Assembly: GCA_009760885.1 (NCBI GenBank)
Contig: CM019693.1
Location: 46,878,751-46,942,750 of the forward strand
Length of the DNA: 64,000 bases
Origin: Achatina immaculata
Taxonomy: Eukaryota; Mollusca; Gastropoda; Stylommatophora; Achatinidae
Reading direction: 5' to 3'
Under the pieces are notes generated by a model. It did no database searches. It had not been told where the DNA came from and was given only the letters and a program-made list of their open reading frames with translations. A program made the position numbers and the translations under genes. Positions 45,965 to 56,914 of this stretch are shown here, piece after piece (within the stretch, counting starts at the first letter, position 1; every line of letters starts with the position of its first letter).

Positions 45965-46345
45965 ACAACCCAGCCATCATAATCTTTGGCATGAATAGTG
46001 AAGGTGATTACATTTCTACATAACTCAGCCATCTTAATCTTTGGCATGAGTAGTGGAGGTGATTATATTTCTACATAATTCAACCATCTTAATCTTTGGC
46101 ATGAGTAGTGGAGGTGATTACATTTCTACATAACTCAGCCATCTTAATCTTTGGCATGAGTAGTGGAGGTGATTACATTTCTACATAACTCAGCCATCTT
46201 AATCTTTGGCATGAGTAGTGGAGGTGATTATATTTCTACATAATTCAACCATCTTAATCTTTGGCATGAGTAGTGAAGGTGATTATATTTCTACATAATT
46301 CAACCATCTTAATCTTTGGCATGAGTAGTAGAGGTGATTATTGTA
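45965..46345. repeat. 55-bp minisatellite, about seven copies
   Basis: Phrase CATCTTAATCTTTGGCATGA recurs every 55 bases from about 45977 to 46302, with few changes. Confidence 0.95.
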
Positions 46346-46654
46346 CAAACTATGGTTTTCTGTATTGGTTCGGACTCTCCAAACTCTATTCTTATATTTC
46401 TATTGGGACAAACATTTTCTTCTTATACTTTTCTGAAAACATCATAACGGTTTTTTTTTTTTTTGCTTTGTTGTGCGATTTTAAAAGACTATTCATCCAA
46501 GGATACTATTTTGAATTTTGACAAGTATTGTAGAGCATAGCAAATTTTATTCTTTACCTGTACTCTGATTTTAACTGCCTTTCTTACTTTGAAAACTGTT
46601 CTCAGATATTTATAACTCTTTGTTCTTCTGAATTTTATACTGTCCATTTCTAAT
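46346..46654. other. no gene recognised
   Basis: AT-rich spacer with a T run at 46450; no recognised content. Confidence 0.5.
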
Positions 46655-46659
46655 GTTGA

Positions 46660-47160
46660 AGTTTCCTACCACTGCTGTTCCTTTCACGCTGTTCATATCA
46701 CTGCTGTTTCTTCCACGCTGTTCATATCACTGCTGTTCCTTTCACGCTGTTCATATCACTGCTGTTTCTTCCACGCTGTTCATATCACTGCTGTTTCTTT
46801 CACGCTGTTCATATCATTGCTGTTTCTTTCACGCTATTCATATCACTGCTGTTCCTTTCACGCTGTTCATATCACTGCTATTTCTTCCACGCTGTTCATA
46901 TCACTGCTATTTCTTCCACGCTGTTCATATCACTGCTGTTTCTTCCACGCTGTTCATATCACTGCTATTTCTTCCACGCTGTTCATATCACTGCTATTTC
47001 TTCCACGCTGTTCATATCACTGCTGTTTCTTCCACGCTGTTCATATCACTGCTATTTCTTCCACGCTGTTCATATCACTGCTATTTCTTCCACGCTGTTC
47101 ATATCACTGCTATTTCTTTCACGCTGTTCATATCACTGCTATTTCTTTCACGCTGTTCCT
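46660..47160. repeat. 29-bp minisatellite, about 17 copies
   Basis: Unit CACGCTGTTCATATCACTGC plus TGTTTCTTC. The 169-residue plus-strand frame here is a by-product of the repeat: 29 is not a multiple of three, so the same peptide phases rotate (FTLFISLLF, RCSYHCC, HAVHITAV). Confidence 0.96.
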
Positions 47161-47234
47161 AATGAAAAAACATGGGGTGGGAGGGGGCCTGTTTTCTCCT
47201 TCTCTCAACTACATCCCATACATTTATGATAATT

Positions 47235-48495
47235 CCACCACATGCGACCATATCACCTAGTCACTTTCACCCATACGGCCACATCACCTAGTCACCTTTA
47301 TCCATACGACCACATTACCTAGTCACCTTCATTCATACGACCACATCACCTAATCAGCTTCATCCATACGACCACATCACCTAGTCACTTTCACCCATAC
47401 GACCACATCACCTAGTCACTTTCACACATACGACCACATCACTTAGTCACCTTCATCCATACGACCACATCACCCAGTCACTTTCACCCATACGACCACA
47501 TCACCTAGTCACCTTCATTCATACGACCACATCATCTATTCACTTTCACCCATACGACCACACCATCTAGTCACTTTCACTCATACGACCACATCACCTA
47601 GTCACTTTCACCCATTCAACCACATCACCTAGTCACTTTCACCCGTATGACCACATCACCTAGTCACATTCACCCATACGACCACATCATCACCTAAACA
47701 CTTTCACCCATACGACCACATCATCTAGTCACTTTCACCCATACGACCACATCATCTAGTCACTTTCACCCATACGACCACATCATCTAGTCACTTTCAC
47801 CCATACAACCACATCACCTAGTCACTTTCACCCATACGACCACATCATCTAGTCACTTTCACCAATACGACCACATCACCCAGTAACCTTCACCCATACG
47901 ACCACATCATCACCTAAACACTTTCACCCATACGACCACATCATCTAGTCACTTTCACCCATACGACCACATCATCTAGTCACTTTCACCCATACGACCA
48001 CATCATCTAGTCACTTTCGCCCATACGACCACATTATCTAGTCACTTTCACCCATACGACCACATTATCTAGTCACTTTTACCCATACGACCACATCACC
48101 CAGTAACCTTCACCCATACGACCACATCACCTAGTCACTTTCACTAATACAACCACATCACCCAGTAACCTTCACCCATACGACCACATCACCTAGTCAC
48201 TTTCACCAATACGACCACGTTATCTAGTCACTTTCACCAATACAACCACAACACCCAGTAACCTTCACCCATACGACCACATTATCTAGTCACTTTCACC
48301 CATACGACCACATTATCTAGTCACTTTCACCCATACGACCACATCACCTAGTCACTTTCACCCATACGACCACATTATCTAGTTACTTTCACCCATACGA
48401 CCACATTATCTAGTCACTTTCACCCATACGACCACATCACCTAGTCACTTTCACCAATACAACCACATCACCTAGTCACCTTCATCCATCCGACC
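47235..48495. repeat. 31-bp minisatellite, about 40 copies
   Basis: Unit CACCTAGTCACTTTCACCCA plus TACGACCACAT with TCATCTAG and TTATCTAG variants; blocks of several variants recur. Confidence 0.97.
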
Positions 48496-49031
48496 CAGTC
48501 ACTACAACATCAACCAAAACGGTTCATGCCCAGTTACTACCATAATTTCACCACATGCCCTGCTATTGATTTCTGCGGGTACAATAAGAACTCAGATGTA
48601 CAAATATTCTTTAAACTTTGAACTTTGTTCCTCTTATCTCCTACAACCTATCATATTTGGATCTCTCACCCGGAAGTAGGCCGGATATAGATGAAAGAAG
48701 CCAATCCTGTTAGTGTCTTACTTACTTTCTTCAAGCTACACTCCTAAAATTATCATGTTATAAAACTGTATCAAAACTCGAACAGTCTTCTTTTCAGTAA
48801 CAGCTTCATTTGAACAGTCCTCTTTCTAGTGACAACTTCATAAAAGTCAGTCAAATTTGTATACAAACTGTAACCCCAAATTGTAACAGGACAGAGCCAG
48901 TGAATCTTTTAATCTATACAACACGAACAGTAACTGTAAGAAACAGCCAGTCAGGCTCCAGTCTGTAAGTATTATAACAACAAACAGTCAAGAAAAGATT
49001 ATAATCCTAGAAGATAACAGGACTCACAATA
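48496..49031 (+). promoter_or_regulatory. 5' flank of the metalloproteinase-like gene
   Basis: No coding content. Presumed promoter and 5'UTR of the exon starting at 49032, placed here only by position; no clear TATA or initiator could be assigned. Confidence 0.3.
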
Positions 49032-49163
49032 ATGTTGTCCCTGGTTGAAGTTCTACTGTGCATGTTGTTGCTGGAAACTATCGGGACAACAGCCACCGTC
49101 GCCGCTACTGTCAGAGGTAAAATGCCTGACGAAACAGATGCTAGAGAGACGCCGGTAGTGTTG
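49032..49163 (+). CDS. first coding exon (signal peptide) of a probable matrix metalloproteinase
   Basis: ATG at 49032 opens MLSLVEVLLCMLLLETIGTT, a typical secretion signal with a Leu-rich core, then a short hydrophilic stretch (KMPDETDARETPVVL). The exon can end at TTG/GTACGT (49163), in phase 0, matching the phase 0 start of the prodomain exon at 55261. Matrix metalloproteinases are secreted or membrane zinc endopeptidases that begin exactly so: signal peptide, then peptidoglycan-binding-like prodomain. An alternative donor at AGAG/GTAAAA (49116) would put the join out of frame, so the later donor is preferred. Exon status is inference from the signal, donor and phase. Confidence 0.55.
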
Positions 49164-49439
49164 GTACGTACATACTTCTAAATGTCCTTGTAGTGTTGCT
49201 AAGTACATCTTTCTAACTCCGCGTATAGTTGGTAAGTACATACTGAAGTATTAGTATTTACGTATTTCCGTTTACATGACCTAGCCTGTGTATGTTAGGA
49301 AATAAAGTATTTACGAGATCTAGGGAGACGTACTGGGATCAACTTTGAAACAAGTGCATACATTTACATATTTCAGGATGTGAGTAACACCAGATAAGAA
49401 ATGTACTTCTGAAATCAAGAATAGAATATGTTAAACTAA

Positions 49440-49790
49440 AACACAGAAAATGAGAAACATCTTGTGCAACAGATCTCTATCAATAGAAACAAGATTACTT
49501 AAATGTTACATTGAGCTAATTCTGTTTTATGGGTGTGAAGCGTGGTCTAAGAGAGTACAGCGAGAAATAGAGGCCATGGAGATGTAGTTTATAAGAAGGA
49601 TGTTGAAGGTACCATGGACAGCTAAGAAAACCGATGAAGAAGTCTTAAGAGAGGCCGGAGTTAAAAGCAAATTACAGCAAAGATCAGAGACAGACAGGCA
49701 AGATTTATAGGACATTTCCTGAGAAGAGGAAAATTGGAACACATTGTGGCAACTGAAAAAATTGAAGGAAGAAGAGGCAGAGGAAGACAC

Positions 49791-49871
<81 letters not shown>

Positions 49872-49998
49872 AGTTATTGGATGGGCTGTCAGTGTGTGGC
49901 TAGGAAGAAAGTCACTGGCGGATCTCATAATCAAGTCTAAAGACAGGGAATTGTGGAGAGAAATGATTGCCTATGCCACGCGGCATAGCACTTGAAAT
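49440..49998 (+). pseudogene. RTE 3' fragment (A/B-like) with an embedded microsatellite
   Basis: MRNILCNRSLSIETR, then ILFYGCEAWSKRVQREIEAM, then FIRRMLKVPWTAKKT, matching 5555-5760. The basic tail KLKEEEAEEDTERE runs into (GA)n and (CAGA)n at 49794-49871, then resumes with VIGWAVSVWLGRKS, WREMIAYATR and the end GCATAGCACTTGA. A stop in FIRRM's upstream codon (TAG at 49586) and frameshifts show decay. Confidence 0.8.
49794..49871. repeat. GA / CAGA microsatellite inside the RTE coding fragment
   Basis: The source element at 5895-5915 reads AGAGGAAGACAGAGAGAGAA, a short purine-rich seed, so the run expanded in place. Confidence 0.9.
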
Positions 49999-50164
49999 TG
50001 AAACTTAAAACAGCTTTCAAACAATGAGTAACATTTTGTACAATGCACTTCTGTCACTGAACGTCAAGAAGAGCGTTCTAAAATGCTGTATTGAGCCTAT
50101 CCTGCTCTACGGACGTGAATCAAGGACAGTCAAGAGGCTGATGTAAAGATTACTAGAGGAAATT

Positions 50165-50256
50165 AGAGATGAATGAATGAATGAATAATCTTTATTTTTA
50201 AAGGGTAAAGAATTGGGCACGCAGGCCTGTCTTACATTCTGCCCTTCGATGTAGTT
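50165..50256 (-). mobile_element. ~90-bp retroposon-like insertion
   Basis: Breaks the RTE coding sequence between EEIRD and the MWFIRR-equivalent. It starts with (GAAT)n and AATCTTTATTTTTAAA, as the reversed 3' tail of a short retroposon would, and ends near CTGCCCTTC before GATGTAGTTAATTAGA. GATG on both sides may be the duplicated target. Confidence 0.45.
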
Positions 50257-50385
50257 AATTAGAAGAATACCATGAACAACTAGGATGATAAACAAGGAAT
50301 GTCTAAGAAAAGCAAATGTAGAAATTAAGCTAATGAAATCCATTAGAAAACGACATTCATCATTCACCGGGCATTTAATGAGAAG

Positions 50386-50620
50386 TCATCGTTCACTTGA
50401 CGTGTAATGAGAAGTCATCGTTCACTTGACGTGTAATGAGAAGTCATCGTTCACTTGACGTGTAATGAGAAGTCATCGTTCACTTGACGTGTAATGAGAA
50501 GTCATCGTTCACTTGACGTGTAATGAGAAGTCATCGTTCACTTGACGTGTAATGAGAAGTCATCGTTCACTTGACGTGTAATGAGAAGTCATCGTTCACT
50601 TGATGTGTAATGAGAAGGCA
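50386..50620. repeat. 29-bp tandem repeat, eight copies, grown from RTE coding sequence
   Basis: Unit AATGAGAAGTCATCGTTCAC plus TTGACGTGT. The seed AATGAGAAG is the codons for MR in HSSFTGHLMR at the array's left edge; after the array the RTE frame resumes. Copies are nearly identical. Confidence 0.93.
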
Positions 50621-50979
50621 AGTGCTTGAAAACATCATGAAAGGAAAGATAAATTGCAAGAGAAGACAACAGAAAAAAATCATGGACAATGTAACCCGAC
50701 AGTACAAAGTCACGAACTAAACTGATGGAAAGTAACACAGATAGAGATGTATGGAGAGGCGTGGCCACCGGCTCCTACCGGCACGGCACTTATTGATGAT
50801 GATGGGTGTACCATTCTTCATCCCATAGCCATAAATGTCTTATAATACTTGACATTATTGTAAAAATTGATGAACTTCTTGTACCAAGTCCCAAAAAAAT
50901 CTGAAGAAAATAACAATTAAAATATTATTGTTACTGGAACTTTCTTTTTCCTAGCCTCTTCCCTATTTGTCTCTCCTCT

Positions 50980-51340
50980 ATTAGAAGAATGTTGCGAATT
51001 CCCTGGACACCAAAAACAACTAATGAATAATGTATGAGAAGAGCTGGAGAGACAAAAAATCTTGTCAAAAAGATAAGAGAGAGAGAGAGAGAGACAATGT
51101 ACTTTCATAGGACATGCAATGAGAAGAGGGAGCATTGAAAATATTATAACAACAGGAAAAATAGAAGGAAGAAGATTAAGAGGAAGACCAAGAGAAATGA
51201 TACTGGATAGTCTGACGGGATGGTGTGAGAGGAGATCACCAACTGAGCTGATGGCCTGCATGAAGGATCGTGTACTCTAGAGAAGAATAATAGCCAACGC
51301 CAGTTGGCACGGCACTTGATAATGATGATGATGATGATGA
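50980..51340 (+). pseudogene. RTE-A 3' end
   Basis: [16 protein letters not shown], then MRRAGETKNLVKKI, an expanded (GA)n at 51077-51095, [20 protein letters not shown], and the end CAGTTGGCACGGCACTTGAT. 5'-truncated insertion with a (TGA)n tail. Confidence 0.85.
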
Positions 51341-51363
51341 TAATGATGATGATGATGATGATG
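51318..51363. repeat. ATG microsatellite at the RTE-A 3' tail
   Basis: (ATG)n with one ATA interruption, the expanded tail of the RTE-A insertion. Confidence 0.93.
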
Positions 51364-51540
51364 ATCCTCTCCCCGCCGAACACAACATTAAAGTGCCGAT
51401 CAAATCTTTGCCACAGAGTGGAGATAAACATCGTCACTGCCTCATTGCCAAACATTTGCAACAAAACTAAAAATTCTCCCCCAATGATCATTTCATAATG
51501 GCACACTAAATAAACATTTATTTCTGACCCAGAGATGACA

Positions 51541-51607
51541 TCATTATCCTTACTTATTAGTTAAGCATTATGTATTACGTAGTGGTCAAGTGATTAGTAA
51601 TATCATT
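51541..51607. repeat. 67-bp direct repeat flanking the RTE-A element, left
   Basis: Matches 54401-54467 with two differences (TACTTATT/TAGTTATT and GATTAG/GACTAG). A third, diverged unit follows at 54468-54525, so this may be an older tandem repeat into which the element inserted and not a true target duplication. Confidence 0.85.
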
Positions 51608-54400
51608 CATCATCATCATCATGTGCCGTGCCGACTGGCGTTGGCTATTATGCTTCTCCACTATTATGCTTCTCCAGAGTACGCGATCCTTCATGCAGGC
51701 CATCAGCTCAGTTGGTGATCTCCTCTCACACCATCCCGTCAGACTGTCCAGTATCATTTCTCTTGGTCCTCCTCTTGATCTTCTTCCTTCTATTTTTCCT
51801 GTTATAATATTTTCAATGCCCTCTCTTCTCATTGCATGTCCTATGAAAGTACATTGTTTCTCTCTTATATTTTTGACAAGACATTTTGTCTCTCCAGCTC
51901 TTCTACATTCTTCATTAGTTATTTTTGCTGTCCAGGGGATTCGCAACATTCTTCTAATAAACCACATTTCTGCTGCTTCCTTTTGTGCAGACTTGCCTAT
52001 TGTCCATGATTCACTTCCATATAACAAGATAGGTTCAATATAGCATTTTAGGACTCGTTTTCTAACATTCATTGATAAGGATGTGTTGGTTAATATGTTT
52101 CTCATTCTCTGAAATGCAGTCTTTGCTTGGCCTATTCTGTTCCTAATTTCTGTTCTGCATTTCCCATCTGAAGTTATTACTGCTCCAAGGTATTTGAATT
52201 TCTGCACCTGCTTTAGAATAGTTCCATTTAATTTTATACTGCATGCTGGTGGATTCTGTTTCTTAGATATAACCATAGTCTCTGTCTTTTTGATGTTCAA
52301 AGTAAAGCCTTTCTGTTCACTTTCTTTGGCGACTTTATCCAAGAGATTTTGCAGGTCTTGTTGGTTCTCAGCTATCAGTACTGTGTCGTCAGCATACCGA
52401 AGGTTGTTAATATTGTATCCTCCAATTTTTATTCCTGGTTCTGTGATGATTGTTCTTAGAATATTCTCGCTATACAGAGAAAAAAGGTCTGGAGATAGTA
52501 CACATCCTTGTCGCACCCCTTGTTTTATAGGTTGATATTTTCCAATTCTATTTTCAACTCGAACTGCTGCTTCTTGCTGCCAGTATAGATGTTTTACAAT
52601 CCTCGGGTCTTTGCCATCTATATTGATGTCTTCAAGCATTTTAATAATTTCATTATGTTTCACCTTGTCAAATGCCTTGGTGTAATCAATGAAGCATAAG
52701 TAGAGATCTTTCTGTACTTCTAAAGCTTTTTCTGTTAGTGTTCATAAAGCATAAATGGCATTGTGTGTTCCCTTTCCTTCAATAAATCCAAACTGTTCAT
52801 CTGCTATTTCCATTTTTATCTTTTTCCTTGTTCTTCTCATAATTATTCTCAGATGTAGCTTTGTTATGTGACATGAGAGGCTGATAGTCCGGTGGTCGTC
52901 ACATTCCTTTGCACCTGGTTTCTTTGGTAGTGCTATAAATGTGGATTTAATCAGGTCACTGGGAATGTAACCACTGTTGTAAATATCATTCAGTAACTTG
53001 GTTATTATTTTTATTCCTGTCTCCTCTAGTGCCTCTATTTCTTCTATTGTTATATTATCAGGCCCAGTCGCTTTTCCTTTCTTCACGTGTTTGATGGCAT
53101 CTATGATTTCATCTTCAAGTATTCGTGGTCCCTCACAGTTTTCAGTATCTGGTGTTAATTCTAGTCTTTCTCCTCCATATAGCTCACCGATATACTCTGT
53201 CCACCTGTCCACAATGTCTTCTTTTCCCATTAACATTTTACCTTCTTTTGATTTCAGGCATCCTGTGGTATATTTTGTTTTCCTGCCTGTGAGTTCATTA
53301 ATTCGTTTGTGCATGTTTTTGCTGTCTTTAATATGAGAGTCCTCTATCTGTCTGCACTGCTCATTTAACCACACTTCTTTTGCTTCTCTGCATTTGCGTC
53401 TTATTTCTTTATTTATCTTGTTATATTTTTTTCTCGTTATTTTTACTCCTCCTCCTCTTGTCCATCAGTCCTAAGATGTCGTCTGTCATCCATTTATTTT
53501 TAGGGGCTTCTTTTTTTGGTGGTATTTCTCCTTAACAGTTTGATGGATAGAATATCTTAACATTTCCCATTGTTCATCTATACTATTTATCTTTGGTATT
53601 GCATTGTATCTATTTGTTATAATAACTTTGTATTGTTCTCTCAGTTCTTGGTCATTTTTAAGAAGTTCTGTATTCAGTTTGATGTTTCTCACTTTTCTGC
53701 CTGCTTTCTTTAGTTTTATTCTAACTTTTCCACAGAGTGGATCATGGTCACTATTGCAGTCAGCTCCTGGCATGGTTTTTTTTATCAGTAATGCATTGCG
53801 GAATCGTTTGTTGATTAATATGTAGTCTGTCTAGTTAAAAGTCTTTTTGTCTGGACTGCACCACGTTGCCAGTCTTCGAGGATGTTGTTTAAACCAGGTG
53901 TTTCCTACAACCATGCTGTGTATTCTTGCTCATTCAATTAATTTATAACCTCTGTCATTCCTCTCCCCCAGTCCATAGTCACCAACGATGTCTTAAGTTC
54001 TTCCTTTATCAACTTTGGCATTAAAATCTCCCATGACTATGGTAACTTCATGTGACTTTGTGTGTTTTAGTGCTGTCTCTATGTCATTATAAAATAGCTG
54101 TACATCTTCTTCAGAACTTTCAGATGTTGGAGCATACACTTGTATAATATTTATGTTTATTGGTTGTCCTTTCAGTTGGGCTAGCAGGACTCGGTCCGAG
54201 ATGTTCAAATATCCTACAATTGTCCTTGCCGTTTGTTCATCAAATATAATTCCTACTCCTCGTTCATGTTTCTCACTTCCTGAATATATTATTGTATATT
54301 TATCTGAGTTTATCTTCCCTGCACCTGTCCATCTAACTTCACTCATTCCTAATATGTTGATCTTCATCCTTTCCATTTCCATCTTTACATTTTCTAATTT
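51608..54400 (-). pseudogene. RTE-A retrotransposon, longest copy, antisense in the metalloproteinase intron
   Basis: Minus strand, in order: endonuclease 54382-53993 (ILGMSEVRWTGAGKI, GVGIIFDEQT, VMGDFNAKVDKGRT), linker 53773-53486 (SDHDPLCGKVRIKLKK) and 53374-52742 (GPDNITIEEIEALEE, SDLIKSTFIALPKKPGAKEC, then the fingers), palm with [46 protein letters not shown] (YADD intact), [12 protein letters not shown]-terminal region to [11 protein letters not shown], and a (CAT)n tail at 51608-51622. The 362-codon frame at 51575-52663 is the longest RT segment in the window. Frame breaks at about 53480, 53420 and 52750 and a missing EN start make it non-functional. Confidence 0.92.
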
Positions 54401-54525
54401 TCATTATCCTTAGTTATTAGTTAAGCATTATGTATTACGTAGTGGTCAAGTGACTAGTAATATCATTATAATTAGTTATTAGTCAATCATTATGTATTAC
54501 ATAGTGGTCAAGTGATTAGTAATGC
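54401..54525. repeat. 67-bp repeat, right copy plus one diverged unit
   Basis: ATTAGTTAAGCATTATGTAT and AGTGGTCAAGTGACTAGTAA repeated about every 64 bases. Confidence 0.85.
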
Positions 54526-54599
54526 AGCAGAATGTTTCAGCCAGCTCTGTGATGACGTCACAAGTCTTAACTGTTATCACTTTCGCCAACACAAACATA

Positions 54600-54870
54600 A
54601 ATTATGTACATTGATATCAAGTCTATACTCAGCATTGGATCATTGGTCTCTACATTGATATCAAGTCTATACTCAGCATTGGATCATTGGTCTGTACATT
54701 GATATCAAGTCTATACTCAGCATTGGATCATTGTTCTGTACATTGATACAAAGTCTCTGCCCAGCATTGGATCATTGGTCTCTACATTGATACAAAGTCT
54801 ATGCCCAGCATTGGATCATTGGTCTCTACATTGATACAAAGTCTATGCCCAGCATTGGATCATTGGTCTG
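54600..54870. repeat. 44-bp minisatellite, about six copies
   Basis: TACATTGATATCAAGTCTAT plus ACTCAGCATTGGATCATTGGTCTG; later units switch to GATACAAAG and GCCCAGC. Confidence 0.95.
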
Positions 54871-55260
54871 GGAAGAAAGGAGACTACAGCTTCTGATTTT
54901 AAAAAAAAGTTTTTGATATTTTCAATTCGTTTACTCATTTCAAGATGGACTAGCACTTGTTGAACATGAAATAACTGACAATGCAACAATTGACCATGCA
55001 ACAACTGACCAGGCAACAATTGATTATGGAAGCTACAGGTTGGTCACTTTCTCATTCAGTTTGACCACAGAGCCTAGGTTCCTTTACTTTGCAACTTTCA
55101 CCAACGATTGATTGCGGATTTCTTTTTACCAGCATTTGTATTCAAATATAGATGTCTTCTAGTCCTTACAATGACTACCCATAGACCATTGTAGGCTTGT
55201 TTTTGTAAATGCTGATAATTTCTATGCCCATGACTGATTGTGGGCTTGTTTTTTTTCCAG

Positions 55261-55349
55261 GAATTTTTGTCCAAGTATGGATATCTTGAGCCTAATTTGG
55301 AAGATAACAATAAGTTTCACTCTGATGAAAGCATCACTACAGCCATCAA
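55261..55349 (+). CDS. prodomain exon of a probable matrix metalloproteinase
   Basis: An acceptor with a long T run (TTTTTTTTCCAG) and a good donor (CAA/GTAAGT) bound 29 codons plus two bases. The peptide EFLSKYGYLEPN, then SDESITTAIK fits the peptidoglycan-binding-like helix bundle at the start of MMP propeptides (FL.KYGYL......S.E.I..AI..FQ). The prodomain keeps the protease inactive through a later PRCGxPD cysteine switch, which would be in following exons. None of those, nor the zinc site HExxHxxGxxH, was found in the remaining 8.6 kb, so the next intron is long or the gene is broken. Confidence 0.75.
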
Positions 55350-55469
55350 GTAAGTTGCTGAATCTGGTTTGTTTCAAACTGCATATTTGTTTCTAGTGGT
55401 GTTTTATGTGATTGGTTGAAGCTGTATGTTGGTGGCTAGTGTTTAATGTAAGTAACTGGTGTTTTATGT
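55350..55469. other. start of the second intron
   Basis: GTTTTATGTG phrases recur here and again at 56745-56910 (GTTTATGTGG, GTTTTATATGG), marking one old repeat stretch interrupted by the elements between. Confidence 0.5.
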
Positions 55470-55568
55470 GGATCAGTCAGTCATTTGCATGTCCCTTGCG
55501 GAACTTTGCCTCCCTAACAGCACTCCTGTAGGCCTCTTGGTTGTGAGCAAGATGGCCTGCTGCTGATG
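55470..55568 (-). pseudogene. RTE group C 3' terminus, ~95 bp
   Basis: Reverse complement of 2380-2485: CAGTCAGTCATTTGCATGTC, CCTTGCGGAACTTTGCCTCC. A strongly 5'-truncated insertion with the GACT tail at 55470-55480. Confidence 0.8.
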
Positions 55569-55574
55569 CATCCA

Positions 55575-55880
55575 TGCTGTTTCGGTTTCTTGGTATATTT
55601 CCAGAAGATAGTTTACCATTGCTTTCCTTCCGGGCAGTGATTGTACTAGTCAGTGATCGTAGCCATTGTCCCTACATTGGGATCATCTGCCTACCATCAT
55701 AGAATAGTGACCATAACCAACATTATCTGTCAGCTGCTCTCCCATTCCATCCACCACCTGCTCCCATGGCTTCACATCACCTTGGTCTGGGGGGGGGGCT
55801 ATACGGGTACTCCACCTTGCCCAAGGGTGTTTCGTAGAGGCGTCTTACTTCTCCTGTGATAAAGGATACCCCTACCCTCT
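55575..55880. repeat. ~300-bp interspersed repeat, copy 1
   Basis: Nearly the same as 56430-56735: CCAGAAGATAGTTTACCATT, CCATTGTCCCTACATTGGGA, CCACCTGCTCCCATGGCTTC, GCTATACGGGTACTCCACCT. No coding content in either strand. Class unknown. A G run (55788-55797) is a local expansion of the GGGG in copy 2. Confidence 0.85.
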
Positions 55881-56298
55881 GACCAATACAATGCAACAGC
55901 AAAGATAAATAGTATAGATGAACAATGGACAATGTTAAGATATTCTATCCACCAAACTGTTAAGAAGATAATACCACCGGAAAAAAGAAGTTCCCAAAAA
56001 TAAATGGATGACAGACGACATCTTAGGACTGATGGACAGAGGAGGAGGAGTAAAAATAAACAAGAAAAATATAGCAAGATAAATAAAGAAATAAGACGCA
56101 AATGCAGAGAAGCAAAGGAAGTTTGGTTAAATGAACAGTGCAGACAAATAGAGGACTCTCATAATAAAGACAGCAAAAACATGCACAAACAAATTAGTGA
56201 ACTTACAGGCAGGAAAACAAAATATACCACAGGATGCCTGAAATCAAAAGAAGGTAAAATGTTAATGGGAAAAGAAGACATTGTGGATAGAGTACATA
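55881..56298 (+). pseudogene. RTE-A internal fragment (linker region)
   Basis: Starts around AATACAATGCAACAGCAAAG and codes NSIDEQWTMLRYSIHQTVKK, KWMTDDILGLMDRGGGVKIN-like and, in the frame 56004-56295, KYSKINKEIRRKCREAKEVW, ELTGRKTKYTTGCLKSKEGK, GKEDIVDR. It equals 13870-14270 on the minus strand. Both ends are cut, so it came by rearrangement or a 3'-truncated event. Confidence 0.82.
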
Positions 56299-56304
56299 TG
56301 TATT

Positions 56305-56740
56305 GTCCGTCATCACAATTACTAGTACTGACCTCTGCCTCACACTCTTCCCCAGTGTTAAAATTAGATCTATCTGGTCCGGGGGCGTCACCACCAGATC
56401 TTTTTTTGTCTGACCTGCCATGTTGCTATTACGCTTTCTTGGTATGTTTCCAGAAGATAGTTTACTATTGCTTTCCTTCCGGGCAGTGACTGTACTAGTC
56501 AGTGATCGTAGCCATTGTCCCTACATTGGGATCATCTGCTGCCATCATAGAATGGTGACCATAACCAACATTATCTGTCGGCTGCTCTCCCATTCCATCC
56601 ACCACCTGCTCCCATGGCTTCACGTCACCCTGATCGGGGGGCTATACGGGTACTCCACCTTGCATAAGGGTGTCCCGTAGACTGACGGAGGTAAGTAGGC
56701 GTCTTACTTCTCTTTTGATAGGAGATACCCCTACCCCGCT
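56305..56740. repeat. ~300-bp interspersed repeat, copy 2, with a longer left part
   Basis: Extends left of copy 1's homology by about 120 bases (TATTGTCCGTCATCACAATT, GATCTATCTGGTCCGGGGGC). Confidence 0.8.
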
Positions 56741-56914
56741 AACCTCTTTTATGTTGATGTTTATGTGGTGGCTAGTGTGAGTAACAGATGTTTTATATGG
56801 ATAGTTTATGTTTTAGATGTTTTATATAGATGGTTGCTGTTTTACGTTGGTATCTAATGTTTAATGTAAATAACTGATGTTTTATGTGGAGAGATAGTGT
56901 TTTATGAATAAAAC

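Larger units (their letters stand above)
50005..50790 (+). pseudogene. RTE 3' fragment with an insertion and a 29-bp array
   Basis: Blocks: [20 protein letters not shown] (50075), then a short insertion (50165-50255), then RRIPWTTRMINKECLRKANV, HSSFTGHLMR, the 29-bp array, then KINCKRRQQKKIMDNVT and the end ACCGGCACGGCACTT with TGATGATGAT. The order fits the RTE C-terminal region. Confidence 0.78.
49164..55260 (+). other. first intron of the metalloproteinase-like gene, filled with RTE copies
   Basis: About 6.1 kb between GTACGT and a TTTTTTTTCCAG acceptor. It contains RTE fragments (49440-51363), a near-complete RTE-A in antisense (51608-54400) and a 44-bp minisatellite. The only non-repeat stretches are 49164-49439 and 54870-55260. 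Confidence 0.5.

Noticed and set aside
46653..47260. Phe/Cys/His-rich plus-strand frames resembling membrane repeats
   Set aside because: By-product of the 29-bp minisatellite.
49044..49241. Minus-strand frame opposite the signal-peptide exon
   Set aside because: Shadow of the plus-strand exon; its peptide has no features, while the plus strand has signal peptide, donor and phase agreement.
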